A stretch of 64,000 nucleotides of DNA from Beta vulgaris subsp. vulgaris (taxonomy: Eukaryota > Streptophyta > Magnoliopsida > Caryophyllales > Amaranthaceae). The notes under the pieces were generated by a model that saw nothing but the letters and a program-made list of their open reading frames with translations, was not told the origin of the DNA and did no database searches. This document shows, piece after piece, positions 1 to 13,400 of the stretch (positions are counted from its first letter, which is position 1; the number at the start of each line of letters is the position of its first letter). The translations under genes and the position numbers were made by a program. The stretch is from contig NC_079204.1 in assembly GCF_026745355.1 (NCBI RefSeq), forward strand, positions 54,876,633-54,940,632, in the 5' to 3' direction.

Positions 1-900
1 GGTTCTTCCTTTTTGTGGTGGCCCTGTAACAGGATATCCATAAGCCACATGACAATCCATACATGGTTCAACAATGATGCGGCTGGTAGAATTGAAATCA
101 TCCGGCACAGAAGCCCATTTAACAGAAACAAACTCTTCCCTGATCCTGGCATCGTTCTGAATGAATCGAGCAAGTGTTGTTTTTCCTAAGCCTGACATGC
201 CAATAATGCAAACACCCTTCCCAGTAAAAGAAGGATTGAGCAAGTACTTCTGCATTATGGTTCGATTGTCTTCCTCTCTTGCTCGTGCAAGCGGTCCTTG
301 TGGATGGCTAGAAGAATAAGCAGCAGTTGAACTACTGTTACCCCGGTTACTAGTAGCAGCAGCTTGAAATAGGCCATCCACCTCCCTGTCTATCTTCTTC
401 AACTTGTCTTTGAGAGCTTTTATATTACGAGGCAACCTCCATTTCTTCAATGATGCCAACTTGCTACGTCGAAACTGTGTTTCGATCTCTGTGTTAGGAT
501 GACGATGGTTAGCAGCAGCATTACTCCTCCTAGAGATACTTCTTTGTAACATCAAGTAAAAAAAGCTGCGGCACTCCTGCTCTTTTATAATAGCCAGTTG
601 CTGCTGCTGATTAATAATGTGATTCTCCTTCATTATGTCAAGGCTTATGCCATCAATTATGTCGTCCACCTCGTAGAATAGCTTGGTCACATCTCGCAGC
701 CACTCCCTCAAGTGCACCTTGAAGCGCGCGTCATCATGAAGCTGATTAAGCTTGTGCTGCACCCTCTCAGAACTTGTGATCAGTGACCTGAGATTCTCGT
801 CCACCTTTCGTATGTAACTGATCTCGGTGCTAGCGAGATCTACTAATTTTTGTGACAGGATTTTGAGCAAAGACGCTGCAATTGAAATATACCATTCCAT
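1..900 (-). CDS. CC-NB-LRR (CNL) resistance protein, N-terminal part, copy 1 (runs off left edge)
   Basis: Reading the minus strand from ATG at 898-900, the frame stays open for 300 codons to the window edge. The product is an intracellular NLR immune receptor: a coiled-coil domain, then the start of NB-ARC. The CC part carries FYEVDDIIDG, equivalent to the EDVID-type motif of CNLs. The P-loop GMSGLGKTT lies near residues 234-242, and sequence continues to about 30 residues before the expected kinase-2 motif. It is clearly paralogous to the intact CNL at 29887-32613, with shared stretches such as VSDDF-like WASVPDDFNSTS and GYPVTGPP. It differs by a longer, glutamine-rich linker after the CC (NQQQQ) that copy 2 lacks. 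Upstream sequence to about 1400 also matches copy 2. The remaining two thirds lie outside the window, so intactness cannot be judged. Confidence 0.87.
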   Translation of the reverse strand, partial: MEWYISIAASLLKILSQKLVDLASTEISYIRKVDENLRSLITSSERVQHKLNQLHDDARFKVHLREWLRDVTKLFYEVDDIIDGISLDIMKENHIINQQQQLAIIKEQECRSFFYLMLQRSISRRSNAAANHRHPNTEIETQFRRSKLASLKKWRLPRNIKALKDKLKKIDREVDGLFQAAATSNRGNSSSTAAYSSSHPQGPLARAREEDNRTIMQKYLLNPSFTGKGVCIIGMSGLGKTTLARFIQNDARIREEFVSVKWASVPDDFNSTSRIIVEPCMDCHVAYGYPVTGPPQKGRT

Positions 901-2050
901 TGCTGCTAATTTTGAGTTGATTTGGAAAACTAATGAGAGAAAAGTTGTATCAAGTACTGCTCTTATCTTGTGAGTATATCATTGTACAGAGTTTTTTGGG
1001 TTCATCAGATTGACTAGGTAAGTTTCCTGGGTAGTTAGAATCTCAATGTCACTTCATAATACAACGACAGCACAATACAAGTATTGCAGAAGATATGATG
1101 AAAACGCGGAATCAAATCAAAGCAATATACAAGTCTACAACATATAAAACTAGTGCATGTGTTTTGATTCTCATAATAAACTATAGTCATCGGTCATCCG
1201 TTTTTAATTCGCCAATTATTAGACTAATTAGAATTAGTCAAGTCAATAAATTTTTTTCTTCAATCATTCATCTTGTGAACTTTCTTCATCATGTTCTGAG
1301 TATGAAACATGTAACAAAAAAAAATGGCATTCAATGCTGTCATTTGTTGAATAATAATATTTGGATTTTGGAAAGTCTGTGTATACGAAATCTCGAATCT
1401 AGATCACCAATGGCTAAAAAATCTTCTATCCCACTTGTTTGTACCAAATATGGTTGTGGACTTTGGGCTTGGTCTCTTCGGCATAAAATAGCTGAACTGA
1501 ATTGAACTAAATCGAACTGAATTGAATTGAACTGAAATGAATAGTGATATGTGAGGGTAAAAGTATTGTCCACAGTTGAACTGAATTGAACTGAACCGAA
1601 CTGAACTGAATTGAACTGAACTAGACTGAAAATAAGTTGGGGAGAACAGACCCTTGTGGTGTCACTGTTGCAAAGGTCAGGTCTTGGACATAAAATAACC
1701 CAAACAGGCAAACAGAGTCTTTCACTCTTTCTAGGTTGTAACTTCTTCATTCTTAAAAATGGAGATGGGGATGCAATATGTTCTACTAGTTATATGAATA
1801 TGGTGGTATCATATTAGCACTGATTGGCAAAGAGATGTCATAAATGATCTTGTCCTTGAGAAAAAACCATTGTTGAATGATATGAAGATGTTGAAGAAAT
1901 AATTGGCTATGGTGAAGGAGGAAATAAGGTGATCTTAAATTGCCAAAGGAACCTTTTGGTACTTCCGTGTAAAAAGAAATTATAAGGTTTTTTTTTTTCT
2001 ACAAAAGACTTGTTTCATCTTGACAATAAATCATTATTACTATTATTATT
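901..2050. other. 5' flank of copy-1 CNL; no gene
   Basis: The first 500 bases match the flank upstream of the copy-2 CNL (32614-33130), including a shared ATTAGACTAATTAGAATTAG stretch. This is the region where the CNL promoter would lie. From about 1490 to 1640 there is an array of GAACTGAATTGAACTGAA-type repeats, described separately. The rest is AT-rich sequence in which I see no gene. Confidence 0.6.
1490..1640. repeat. Iterated AACTGAA/TTCAGTT array, instance 1
   Basis: Short units of the type GAACTGAATTGAACTGAA are repeated about a dozen times on the plus strand. The same unit in reverse complement (TTCAGTTCAGTTAATTTCAG) recurs at 3430-3600, 4040-4260, 14050-14160 and 43960-44060. The block looks like the interior of a MITE-like family rather than a simple microsatellite, because several instances are bordered by a GTTCTTTTGAACTTATTTTC-like left end. 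Confidence 0.6.
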
Positions 2051-2055
2051 AAGGG

Positions 2056-3115
2056 GTTCTCTCGCAATAATACAAACTTTAATTTTTTAAAATAAGATAA
2101 ACTTTTACCCAAAATTCCTCCGATAGGGTATGATCGGTTAGTCACTTGTTGGTGTAGGTAAATTGCTTACGTGGCACTTACTCCTTCTTCCTTGTTTGCT
2201 CTAGTTCTTCTTCCTCTTTTTTTTTTCATTTCATTCTTCTCTCTTGCTCCCCCTCCATTGTCTTTCTCCACCCCTGAAACAACCCATCACTCACCTATAA
2301 ATAGCCGCAACACCCAAAACAACCCCTCACCTACCTGAAATCAGACCCCTTACCCATTACCCACCGCCCACCCTCGTAACAACCCTTCACCCACAATAAA
2401 TTAGCCCCCTACCTAAAACCCACCGCCCTCTCCCAAATCAGCCCCACCCAGAAATAATGGTGGTGATGTTTTGCTTTGGCGGTTTATTTGAGGTGGTTTG
2501 TGGTTTTTATATTGTGGGTGATCTGGGGTTTGTGGTAGTGAGTGTGGTGTTGACAAGATTTGATGGGTGGGGTTCATGGTGGTTGTGGTTGGGTTTTGTG
2601 TATTAGTGAGGGAGTGGAGGGGGGTGGTTTTCGAGGCTAGGGTGGCCGAGATTTGTGGTTTTCGGGGGTGAGGTGGTTGGGTTTGGTGGTTTTAGGGGGT
2701 TAACAAGTGGTGGGGGTGGTTTTCGGGGGTGAACTAGTGGTGGGGGTGGTTTCGGGGGTGAACGAGTGGTGGGGGTGGTTTCGGGAGTGGGGGAGAGAGA
2801 CGTGGTGGTTTCGGGAGTGGGGGAGGGAGGCGTGGTGTTTTCGGGGGTGGGGAGGGGAGGAATGGTGTTTTCTGAGGTGGATGAGAGGAGACGTGGTGTT
2901 GCAGGTGATTGTGGTGGCCAGGTGAGGGGGAGAGTCCAGTGGTTTCGTGGTGGAGTTTCAGTTGGTAGAGGAGGGGAGAAGAGAGAAAGAGATTTTCGAT
3001 TTTTTAAAATTTTCTTTTACCTGTTTCACACGTTAAAAGTCACATTGCCCTACTGAAAAGGCAATAGTTTGTATTATCTAAAAATAATCAAAAGTTTGTA
3101 TTATTGTGAGAGAAC
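2056..3115. mobile_element. Non-autonomous DNA transposon with long terminal inverted repeats
   Basis: The left end GTTCTCTCGCAATAATACAA and the right end (reverse complement GTTCTCTCACAATAATACAA) form inverted repeats of about 40 bp. I could not find a convincing target-site duplication, so the superfamily is open; Mutator-like is possible. The interior is strand-asymmetric: C-rich from 2240 to 2460, then strongly G-rich from 2460 to 2960. The G-rich half contains a roughly 29-bp tandem repeat around GTGGTGGGGGTGGTTTCGGG at 2705-2800. Open frames here read as glycine/valine/tryptophan runs and are composition artefacts. Confidence 0.65.
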
Positions 3116-3409
3116 AGGTAAAAGTTTATATTAGTATAGTTAAAAACCTATTATTAATGGATCAACCTTATTTTTGTAATATCATTTATATGTAAAGATC
3201 TGGCAATTAAATCATACCCAAACTTCAGGGCTCAAAGCCACAAATTCATCAAAAACAGATTACTGGACGTAGTGGTGGATCTTGGACCAAAAATTTAAAA
3301 AGGCTAAGTTTTGATCGCATAAACATTGTACGTCTTTCGTAATTAACATAATAATTGCAATAATTGGCTTTTGCACAAACTCCTAGGAAGAATTTCCTAA
3401 TGCAGTATC

Positions 3410-4262
3410 AAGACCATGTTCGTTCGGACTAACTTATTTTCTATTAATTTCAGTTCAGTTTAGTTAATTTCAGTTCAGTTAATTTTAGTTCATTTAATTT
3501 CAGTTTAGTTATTTTAAACTAATTTTAGTTCAGTTAATTTCAGTTCAGTTAATTTAATTTCAGTTAAGTTAATTTCAGTTCATTTTGTTTCAGTTCAATC
3601 TTACCTAATGTTTTAATTTTTATTTTTGTTTTCAATATTACTATTAATATGGTTATTATTATTATTATTATTTATAATAACAATATTTTTTTATTTCTAT
3701 TTTCATTATTTGTTATTATTATTTCTACTATTATTATTATTGTTATTATTATTATTATTAAATTTATTATTATTGTTGTTATTAAATTTATTATTATTAT
3801 TACTACTACTATTATTATTATCATTATTAAATTTATTGTTATTATTATTATTACTATTATTATTATTACTATTATTATTATTACTATTTTTATTTTTATT
3901 ATTATTATTGTTATTTTTATTGTTATTGTCATCGTTGTTGTTATTATTATTTATATTATTATTAATAAGTATTGCTAATAAGTATTGATACTTATTGATA
4001 TTATCAAATATTATTATTTTAGAAAATTAAATATACAATTCAGTTCAGTTTCTCTCATTTCAGTTAATTTCAGTTGAGTTCAGTAAATAAATTCAGATTA
4101 GTTAATTTCAGTTTAGTTCATTTAATTTCAGTTCAGTTAATTTCAGTTTAGTTAATTTAATTTTAGTTTAGTTAATTTAATTTAATTTCAGTTTAGTTAA
4201 TTTTATTTGAATTCAATTCAGTTAATTTCACTTTGGTTAGTTTAATTTCAGTTCAGTCAAAA
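3410..4262. repeat. Iterated TTCAGTT arrays flanking a long ATT microsatellite
   Basis: The unit TTCAGTTTAGTTAATTTCAG is repeated at about 3430-3600 and again at 4040-4260. The two blocks enclose AT-rich sequence and an ATT/TTA trinucleotide tract. The block begins after GTTCGTTCGGACTAACTTATTTTC, which resembles the start of the 14040 and 43950 instances. This suggests one element family whose middle has been expanded by microsatellite growth. Confidence 0.6.
3649..3968. repeat. (ATT)n trinucleotide microsatellite, about 320 bp
   Basis: Near-continuous TTA/ATT repeats with occasional TTG, TAC and TTT interruptions. The poly-leucine, poly-isoleucine and poly-asparagine frames here are translation of the microsatellite, not genes. 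Confidence 0.9.
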
Positions 4263-6685
4263 TAAATTTAAAAGAATATATAAGAGTATGATTAAGGCAT
4301 TAAGCAGGTGATCAGGAAATACAAACTAAGGAAATATTAACCACCATCCAGCACCACCTTCACTTACTGCCCACTACCTAGTACCCGGCCAACACTACCT
4401 TCACCACCCTTGAATCGAACAGCATCGCAGCGCCCACGAAATCAAACACCACCCTTGAATCGGACCACGAAACCTAACAATTGTACCACCTTTGAATTGG
4501 ACACCATAATTGCACCACCCTTGAATTGGACACCACTAGGAATTTCAACTCGTCGTTCAACAACCCGACCCCAACCCGGAATTACAACAAACCGAAACCC
4601 AGGGTTATTGGAACAATTCCACTAACTTTTACCAGATATTCCTTTACTTTTAATTTGAAGTTATCAAAGATGGTAATTTTACAAAATTGATTGAAATGTT
4701 AGATGGCAATGATGATGTTTTAGGGCTATTAATGTACTTTTTAAGTTAAAAATATCAAGAATAAGAAGTTGCATATTTGTTTATTTACTTTTTAGTCAAT
4801 GTGATTTACTTTATTGTCTTTTTGCTTTACATGTAAATTACTAAATTCGTTGTTGTTCTCATTATAAACTTGGTTTTCATTGGAACTTGGTTCTCTCTCT
4901 ATATATATTATAATAACGTATTTTTTGAATGTACAAAATACGTAATTTTGAGATGTGCAATAGCCAAAGTAGATCATCGATGGTTGAATATGATTTTTGG
5001 ATGTGCAAACATGATTTCTTATTTTGATGTGCAAACATAGTTGATGTACAAAAATAATATTTATATATACACATTCTTTGATCAATAATTGTTACTTTGA
5101 AATCAAAAAAAAAAAAAAAAAAAATAGAAAACATGTTCGATACCAAACAGTGCATTATTTAGCCTGACTCTTAAACAATAGAGTTTAAGGTTATATTCAT
5201 CAAACTCTCTACGTGATTAAGGACTTAAATATTCACGAAAGGTCATATTGATCAAGCTCTCTACGTGGTTAGCATAATTTGTACGCAATTGATCCCATTT
5301 AATTTGACCTTATGCAATCATCTTAAAATATACGATATTATTATACACTTGTACAAGTGATTATGATCAATAATAAATTAATGACGTAAATTTATTCATG
5401 ACAAAAGCATAATCTGAATACTAATAAAATAAGATTATCGTTACGCCAGCTTTTATAGGCATCTTCCAAGTTGCAAAGTCCACGTTATATAAAATTTAAT
5501 AAAATGATATTGTGAGTTTTGATGGAATTCAACAATTAAGCTCTAAAAGTGTGTATATAATATGAATAAAAATGAATTACTCTGTTTTGCCAACACATTT
5601 AGAAAAAAATTAAGCAATTGTCTGGCCCCACAATATGGTATATTATTTGAATGCATGTGAAATGATTGGAAGCTCTCCCTAAATAATACTAAACGTTAAA
5701 TCTAAGATCAAAATCAAGTGGCCCTATGAAAACATAAGAGCATATACTACTAAAATGAACTAAAAAAAAAATCATAGTATCACTCGGATCTACAAACTAG
5801 TTTATGTTAGAATTAGTAATAAAAATTATTTGAAAAATTGAGACGTTATAATATGATCAATGTCCCAAGTTGCAAAAATATTGAAAAATATATAAATCTA
5901 ACCTAAATTTTCTAAAATTTTAAAGAGATATCAAATATGTAATTACTTGTTAAATTCAATTTGGACATTTTGGTGCTACCCCATCCCATCCCATGTAATA
6001 GAGAAGAACACGAGATTTGAATTTTTTGCAAATAAAGGGCAAGTTCATTGTTTGATCTACCACATGAAAAACCCCACATTGCGTTGACATGACCACAATT
6101 ATTTTGTTTATTTTTTAGGGAAAAAAATGTAATCAAAGAATTGATAACTTGTTTACTAGACGATTAGTAATGGCGGTTAGGGATGTACAAAGATCAGGGT
6201 TAAACCGTACCGGACTAGACAGAAGATTATGGTATGATCCTCAGTCCATAGAAAATCCCGATTTTGGATTTTCGGTCCGGATCGACAAACCGGAATGTCT
6301 GTTTTTTAGTATAAAAAAAATATATGTTAAAAAAGTTTAAAATGGTAGTAGGAAGTTAAAAAGTTAAATAGCTAAAAACCTACTATTTATTACCTTTAGG
6401 AATATTGTTACTAAGATTATTAAATTTTAATTTATCAAATTTATAAATATGTTTATAAATATGTTTAAATAACACTTTTAGATAGACAAGTCAAATATTG
6501 ACTTACTCGATTCAAGACCGACCTGAAAAAATTGGTTTTTGAAGCAAACTTGTGATATGAAGACTCGTATTTGTTCAAACTCGACAACCTAAAAATTCTT
6601 GGATCAAAATCGACCAAAACGGTTCTTGACCTTACTAACCAGATTGATTACATTTATTGCACTAAAATGGTTAATATAAACTCAT
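4263..6685. other. Intergenic; C-rich patch then sequence paralogous to 36540-38060
   Basis: 4320-4640 is a CACC-rich patch with a repeated CACCCTTGAATYGGACAC unit. From about 4640 to 5720 the sequence matches the copy-2 intergenic region 36540-38060, for example the AAGGTCATATTGATCAAGCT block at about 5240 and 37595. A poly(A) tract lies at 5105-5124. The site near 4805-4812 (GATTTACTTTATTG) is the empty counterpart of the copy-2 Stowaway at 36711. From 6140 to 6660 a stretch with GTCCGG and CCGG words resembles the interior of hAT-type MITEs, but I could not define its ends. I see no gene. Confidence 0.5.
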
Positions 6686-6975
6686 TTAGGGGGCGTTTGG
6701 TTCATATGATTCTGGTGTGAGGTATGGGTTTAGAATGAGCAAAACTCATACCTAGTGTTTGTTTAATAATTTGATAGATTTAAAGCCCATACCTCAAAAT
6801 AAGGTATGGGGTTTAGAAACCCAAGGGGATGTGCGTTTGACTCATACCAATGCCTCTACGTATTAAATAAAGGAAAAAAAATCTGTTTCCAAATAAAATC
6901 CAACACATGGTATTAGGTATCAAGTTCCAAACTTATACCACATTGATTTCATTCCTGATTCCAAACCCATACCAT
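6686..6975. mobile_element. Left end of a PIF/Harbinger-like MITE, right end lost
   Basis: A TTA precedes GGGGGCGTTTGGTTCATATG, the same terminus as the complete element at 10803-11650. No matching right end AACCAAACGCCCCC follows. The element appears to stop at the TG/TA microsatellite at 6976. Confidence 0.45.
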
Positions 6976-9784
<2,809 letters not shown>

Positions 9785-9961
9785 AAAGAATATTGACCCT
9801 AGTGGTGATGGGGACTGGCTTTGGTAGGACGGACCCGTGTTCGAATCCCCGCAACACCCTTAGGAGAGGAATGACACCTAACCACCCCAAACTTGGCCTC
9901 GATCCGATATATTCCGAAGGGTGAACCGGGTGCAAACACAAAAAAAAAAGAATATTGACCC
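9785..9961 (+). mobile_element. tRNA-derived SINE with 15-bp target-site duplication
   Basis: The element (9800-9946) starts TAGTGGTGATGGGGACTGGC and carries a pol III B-box-like GTGTTCGAATCCCC at about 9838. It ends in an A-run and is flanked by exact copies of AAAGAATATTGACCC (9785-9799 and 9947-9961). The copy-2 counterpart near 39100 reads GAATATTGACCATAAACATG with a single copy and no insert. The insertion is therefore copy-1 specific and post-dates the duplication. Confidence 0.85.
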
Positions 9962-10410
9962 CAAACATGGTGCACATCATCATGCTCATGAGTATATAAA
10001 CTAAACACTCATCACAACCCGGCGGCCCGCGGCCGGCGGAGGTCTACGCGGTGTTCCTAACTTGGATGCATGAAGTATTTGAAGTAGAGTCTAAAACCGC
10101 AACAACTTTTTTTATTCATTTCCTTCTGCTTTTATATTGAACAAGTGTATTATTTTATCTTCCCTGTCTTTTTCATTATTGTTTATACATATACATAATA
10201 CATATATGTATGTAGGTTTGATCTGGAGGAGAAACACAAAAAAAAGTCAGCACAAGACACCTTTTTTGTCTCCCTAAATTCATCTCTTAGGATTTCTGAA
10301 ACCACAATATTTAAAATGTGACATATTGGTTTTATCATATATGATCCTGAATTATCCTTTTGCAACACCAATAAAAAAAATCAGAAACAAAGTTTGGAAT
10401 TGCAGGAAAT
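9962..10410. other. Region upstream of GARP-like gene copy 1
   Basis: This 5' flank is shared with the copy-2 gene (39110-39300 and 40185-40480). An acceptor-like TTGCAG lies just before the first ATG, so an upstream non-coding or coding exon is possible. I see no further coding exon. Confidence 0.4.
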
Positions 10411-13400
10411 ATGATGAAACTATTTAGAAAAGATAAATCTTACATACAATCAACACTTGGTGCTTTACAATTGCTTGAATTGCAGCAATCAAGACGCGAA
10501 CAGAAGAGATTATCACAGGTAATTTCATAGATCATATTATGTACCTGTAATAGGAGATTGTTACTTGTTAGTTATAACAACCTCAACAGAATTTTAGGCG
10601 GGAAAATCAATTAGAAGCTTAAGCTTAGTCTCTCTATTTTCTCTCTATTCCTCTATTACATCTCATTTTTCTATCTAAGAAATCTTGTTCATTGTTAGTC
10701 AAGATTTAGTTTGAGTTGCTCAAAACTCTTGATTACTTCGGGTCTGTTTGATTCAACTCATTTTGTCTCATCTTATCGTATCGGAACTTACATTCTAGTT
10801 TAGGGGGCGTTTGGTTGGAAGTGAGGAAAGGGAAAGGAATCAAGTAAGGGTTAGGAAAGAAAAGGAATTCCAAACCCTCCAAATTACCCATGTGTTTGGT
10901 TAGACAAGAGAAAGGGTAACAAAAGTTGACCCTTTACCTCCCTCCCCCTCCGTCCCCCAATCTCATTCTCTCACTTACGCCGGCACCGGCGTCGCGCGTG
11001 ACCAACGGCTTCTAGGCTAGGCTTTTCGGTGGGTGGGGGTGTTTTCGAGGGCTGGGCTGGGGTTTTCGGCGGGTGGGGGGAGGTTTTCGAGGGCTGGGCT
11101 GGGATTTTTGACGGGTGGTGGGAGGTTTTCGAGGGCTATGGTAGGGTTTCGGTAGGTGGGGGAGGTTTTCGAGGGCTGGGCTGGGATTTTCGACAGGTGG
11201 GGGAGGTTTTCGAGGGCTGTGGTGGGGTTTCGACGGGTGGGGGGAGGTTTTCGTCGGTTGGGTGGTGTTTCTAAGGGTTGGGGTGGGTTTTGGCGGCTGG
11301 AAATATGTTTTCGGTGGGTGGGGTGGGGTTTTTCGCGGGTTGCGGGGGTTGGCAACTCAGGTGGAGGGTGGTGGCGGCGGCTCAGATGGTCGTGGTGGTG
11401 GTCAGTAGGGTCAGCCTGGTGGTGGTGGTGGTGGTCAGTTGTGTTATGGTGTAGAGGGATTTGGGGGTATCCAAAACCTCTGGGGGCTGGGTAATGGATC
11501 TAAGGGTAAGGGGGGTAATTCTAAACTGGAAAATGGGTAAAGAGAAAGGAAAAAATCATCAACCAAACATCAAGTAAGGGAAACATAAGTTTGAAAACAT
11601 AAGCTTGGAAACCCTTTCCCTTTCTTCACACCCCTCAACCAAACGCCCCCTTATTGTGCTATCTAACCTCTTATTTTATCTTATCTTATACCCTTTAAAA
11701 CATACTAGTTTTCACACGAACATGCATAAAACTGAGTGGTATTTCTTTTTCATAAATGAAATCAAAAGATGGCAGGAATGAGGAGCATACTTGACCTTTT
11801 TAGCCCAAATGCTTCATCTAAATCTAAATTCACTACATGGACCGGGAAAATGAGTCTTAAATCAATTGAATAAGGACTACAAAAAGAGTTACAAGTTCGT
11901 GTAGCTAAACTATCAATAATGCTTAGTAAAACTTCATAACCTTTTGGACATGCAGTTAGGTAACGCATTATGGTGTGTTAAATGATCAATTCAACCAAAA
12001 GCTTACGCTAATAACTAAATTCATAGGAATAGTTCTATATTCTATTACCATAAATAAAGGTTTTATAAAATACAAGTTACGGGTTAGAATCGGAGATGTG
12101 ATAATAGCTTCTTAACGCGTAGGTTATGGTTGGTAAATTTCATAACCGTTATAACGATTAATCGACCCATTAAGGTTAATTGTACAATTAATTGATGGTG
12201 AACACCCTTAGAAAAACTAAAATATAAATACAATTTTTGCATACGTACAACAAATTGATTAATGGTTTCGGATTAGAAGGGCTACCTAACTTTGTAATTA
12301 AAGAATTTCTGTGGAATCATTTGCAGGAACCAGCTACACCATCATCAAGCATCTCACGTTTTGTGGAAACTAAAGATTCAGTCTCTGAAGAAAACGTTCA
12401 TCAAATAGTTGTTGAAGCTGTGAACAGACTAGGCGGTATTAAAAGTGTGTGGCTACTTTTATAGTTTGTGCAATTCCAAAGTTTTATTATTGCGAGCAAA
12501 TATAACCTATAGTAATTTTTTTTTGTTGTATGTTTGAATTTATGTGTTCCAATTATTACTTGCAGAAGCTACCCCTGAGGCTGTATTAGATGAATTGGCA
12601 AGACATGAGTGGCTGAACCTGTTCGATGTCTACAAGCATTTGGAGGTTTGTAATTTTTACATTAGCTTTTATTTTGAGAAATAGGCAAAAAGAAATCAAA
12701 TAAGTTAGGAACAGCCGAACAGGACCTATAACAAAAATATTTTTTCTATTGAGACGGTAGCTCTGAAAAAAAGATTGCCTGTCTTTTCTTTCATCTCTGG
12801 AGAAATATGATCGGATGGGGCCTTTCATTTTTCTTTTTTGTTATATTCATCGCTTAGTCTAGTACTTAGTCGAATTGAATTTTCGACTAGAAAACTTTTG
12901 ATACACTATATGACATTGAAATATTCGATATATCATATGATATATGATCACATCATTCTAATTGAAATTGGAAAAGTTCAATTTGTCTTTTTCGCAATCC
13001 AAAAAAATAATTCGTCTTTCTACCTAGTTTATATATAGTCTTGATTGATGTATGTATGATTAATGCGTGCATTGTGCTCCCAGGAACACAATGACAATTG
13101 TGCTCCCACGGTATAAAATATAACATTTATAAATACGAAAACGAACATTTTACTGTTGAGTTGGAACATTACAAAAATTACCTACGAAAATGAACATTTA
13201 TTGTTGAAATAGAACATTACAAGAGTTCATTTACGAAAATGAACATTTTACTGTTTAAGAGAACATTACCAAAATCCAATTACGAAAATGAACATTTTAT
13301 TTTGAAGACGAACATTACTATAATTCAATTATTTAAATAGAATATATGCTTATCAAATATAGAACATATTTTCAGGGAAAATAGAACAAATTTTTTGGTG

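Noticed and set aside
3626..3988. Long leucine-, isoleucine- and asparagine-rich reading frames
   Set aside because: They are translations of an ATT microsatellite in three phases on both strands.
11017..11494. Proline/threonine-rich and glycine-rich frames that look like cell-wall proteins
   Set aside because: They are the two strands of a G-rich minisatellite inside a Harbinger-type MITE; no signal peptide or start context.
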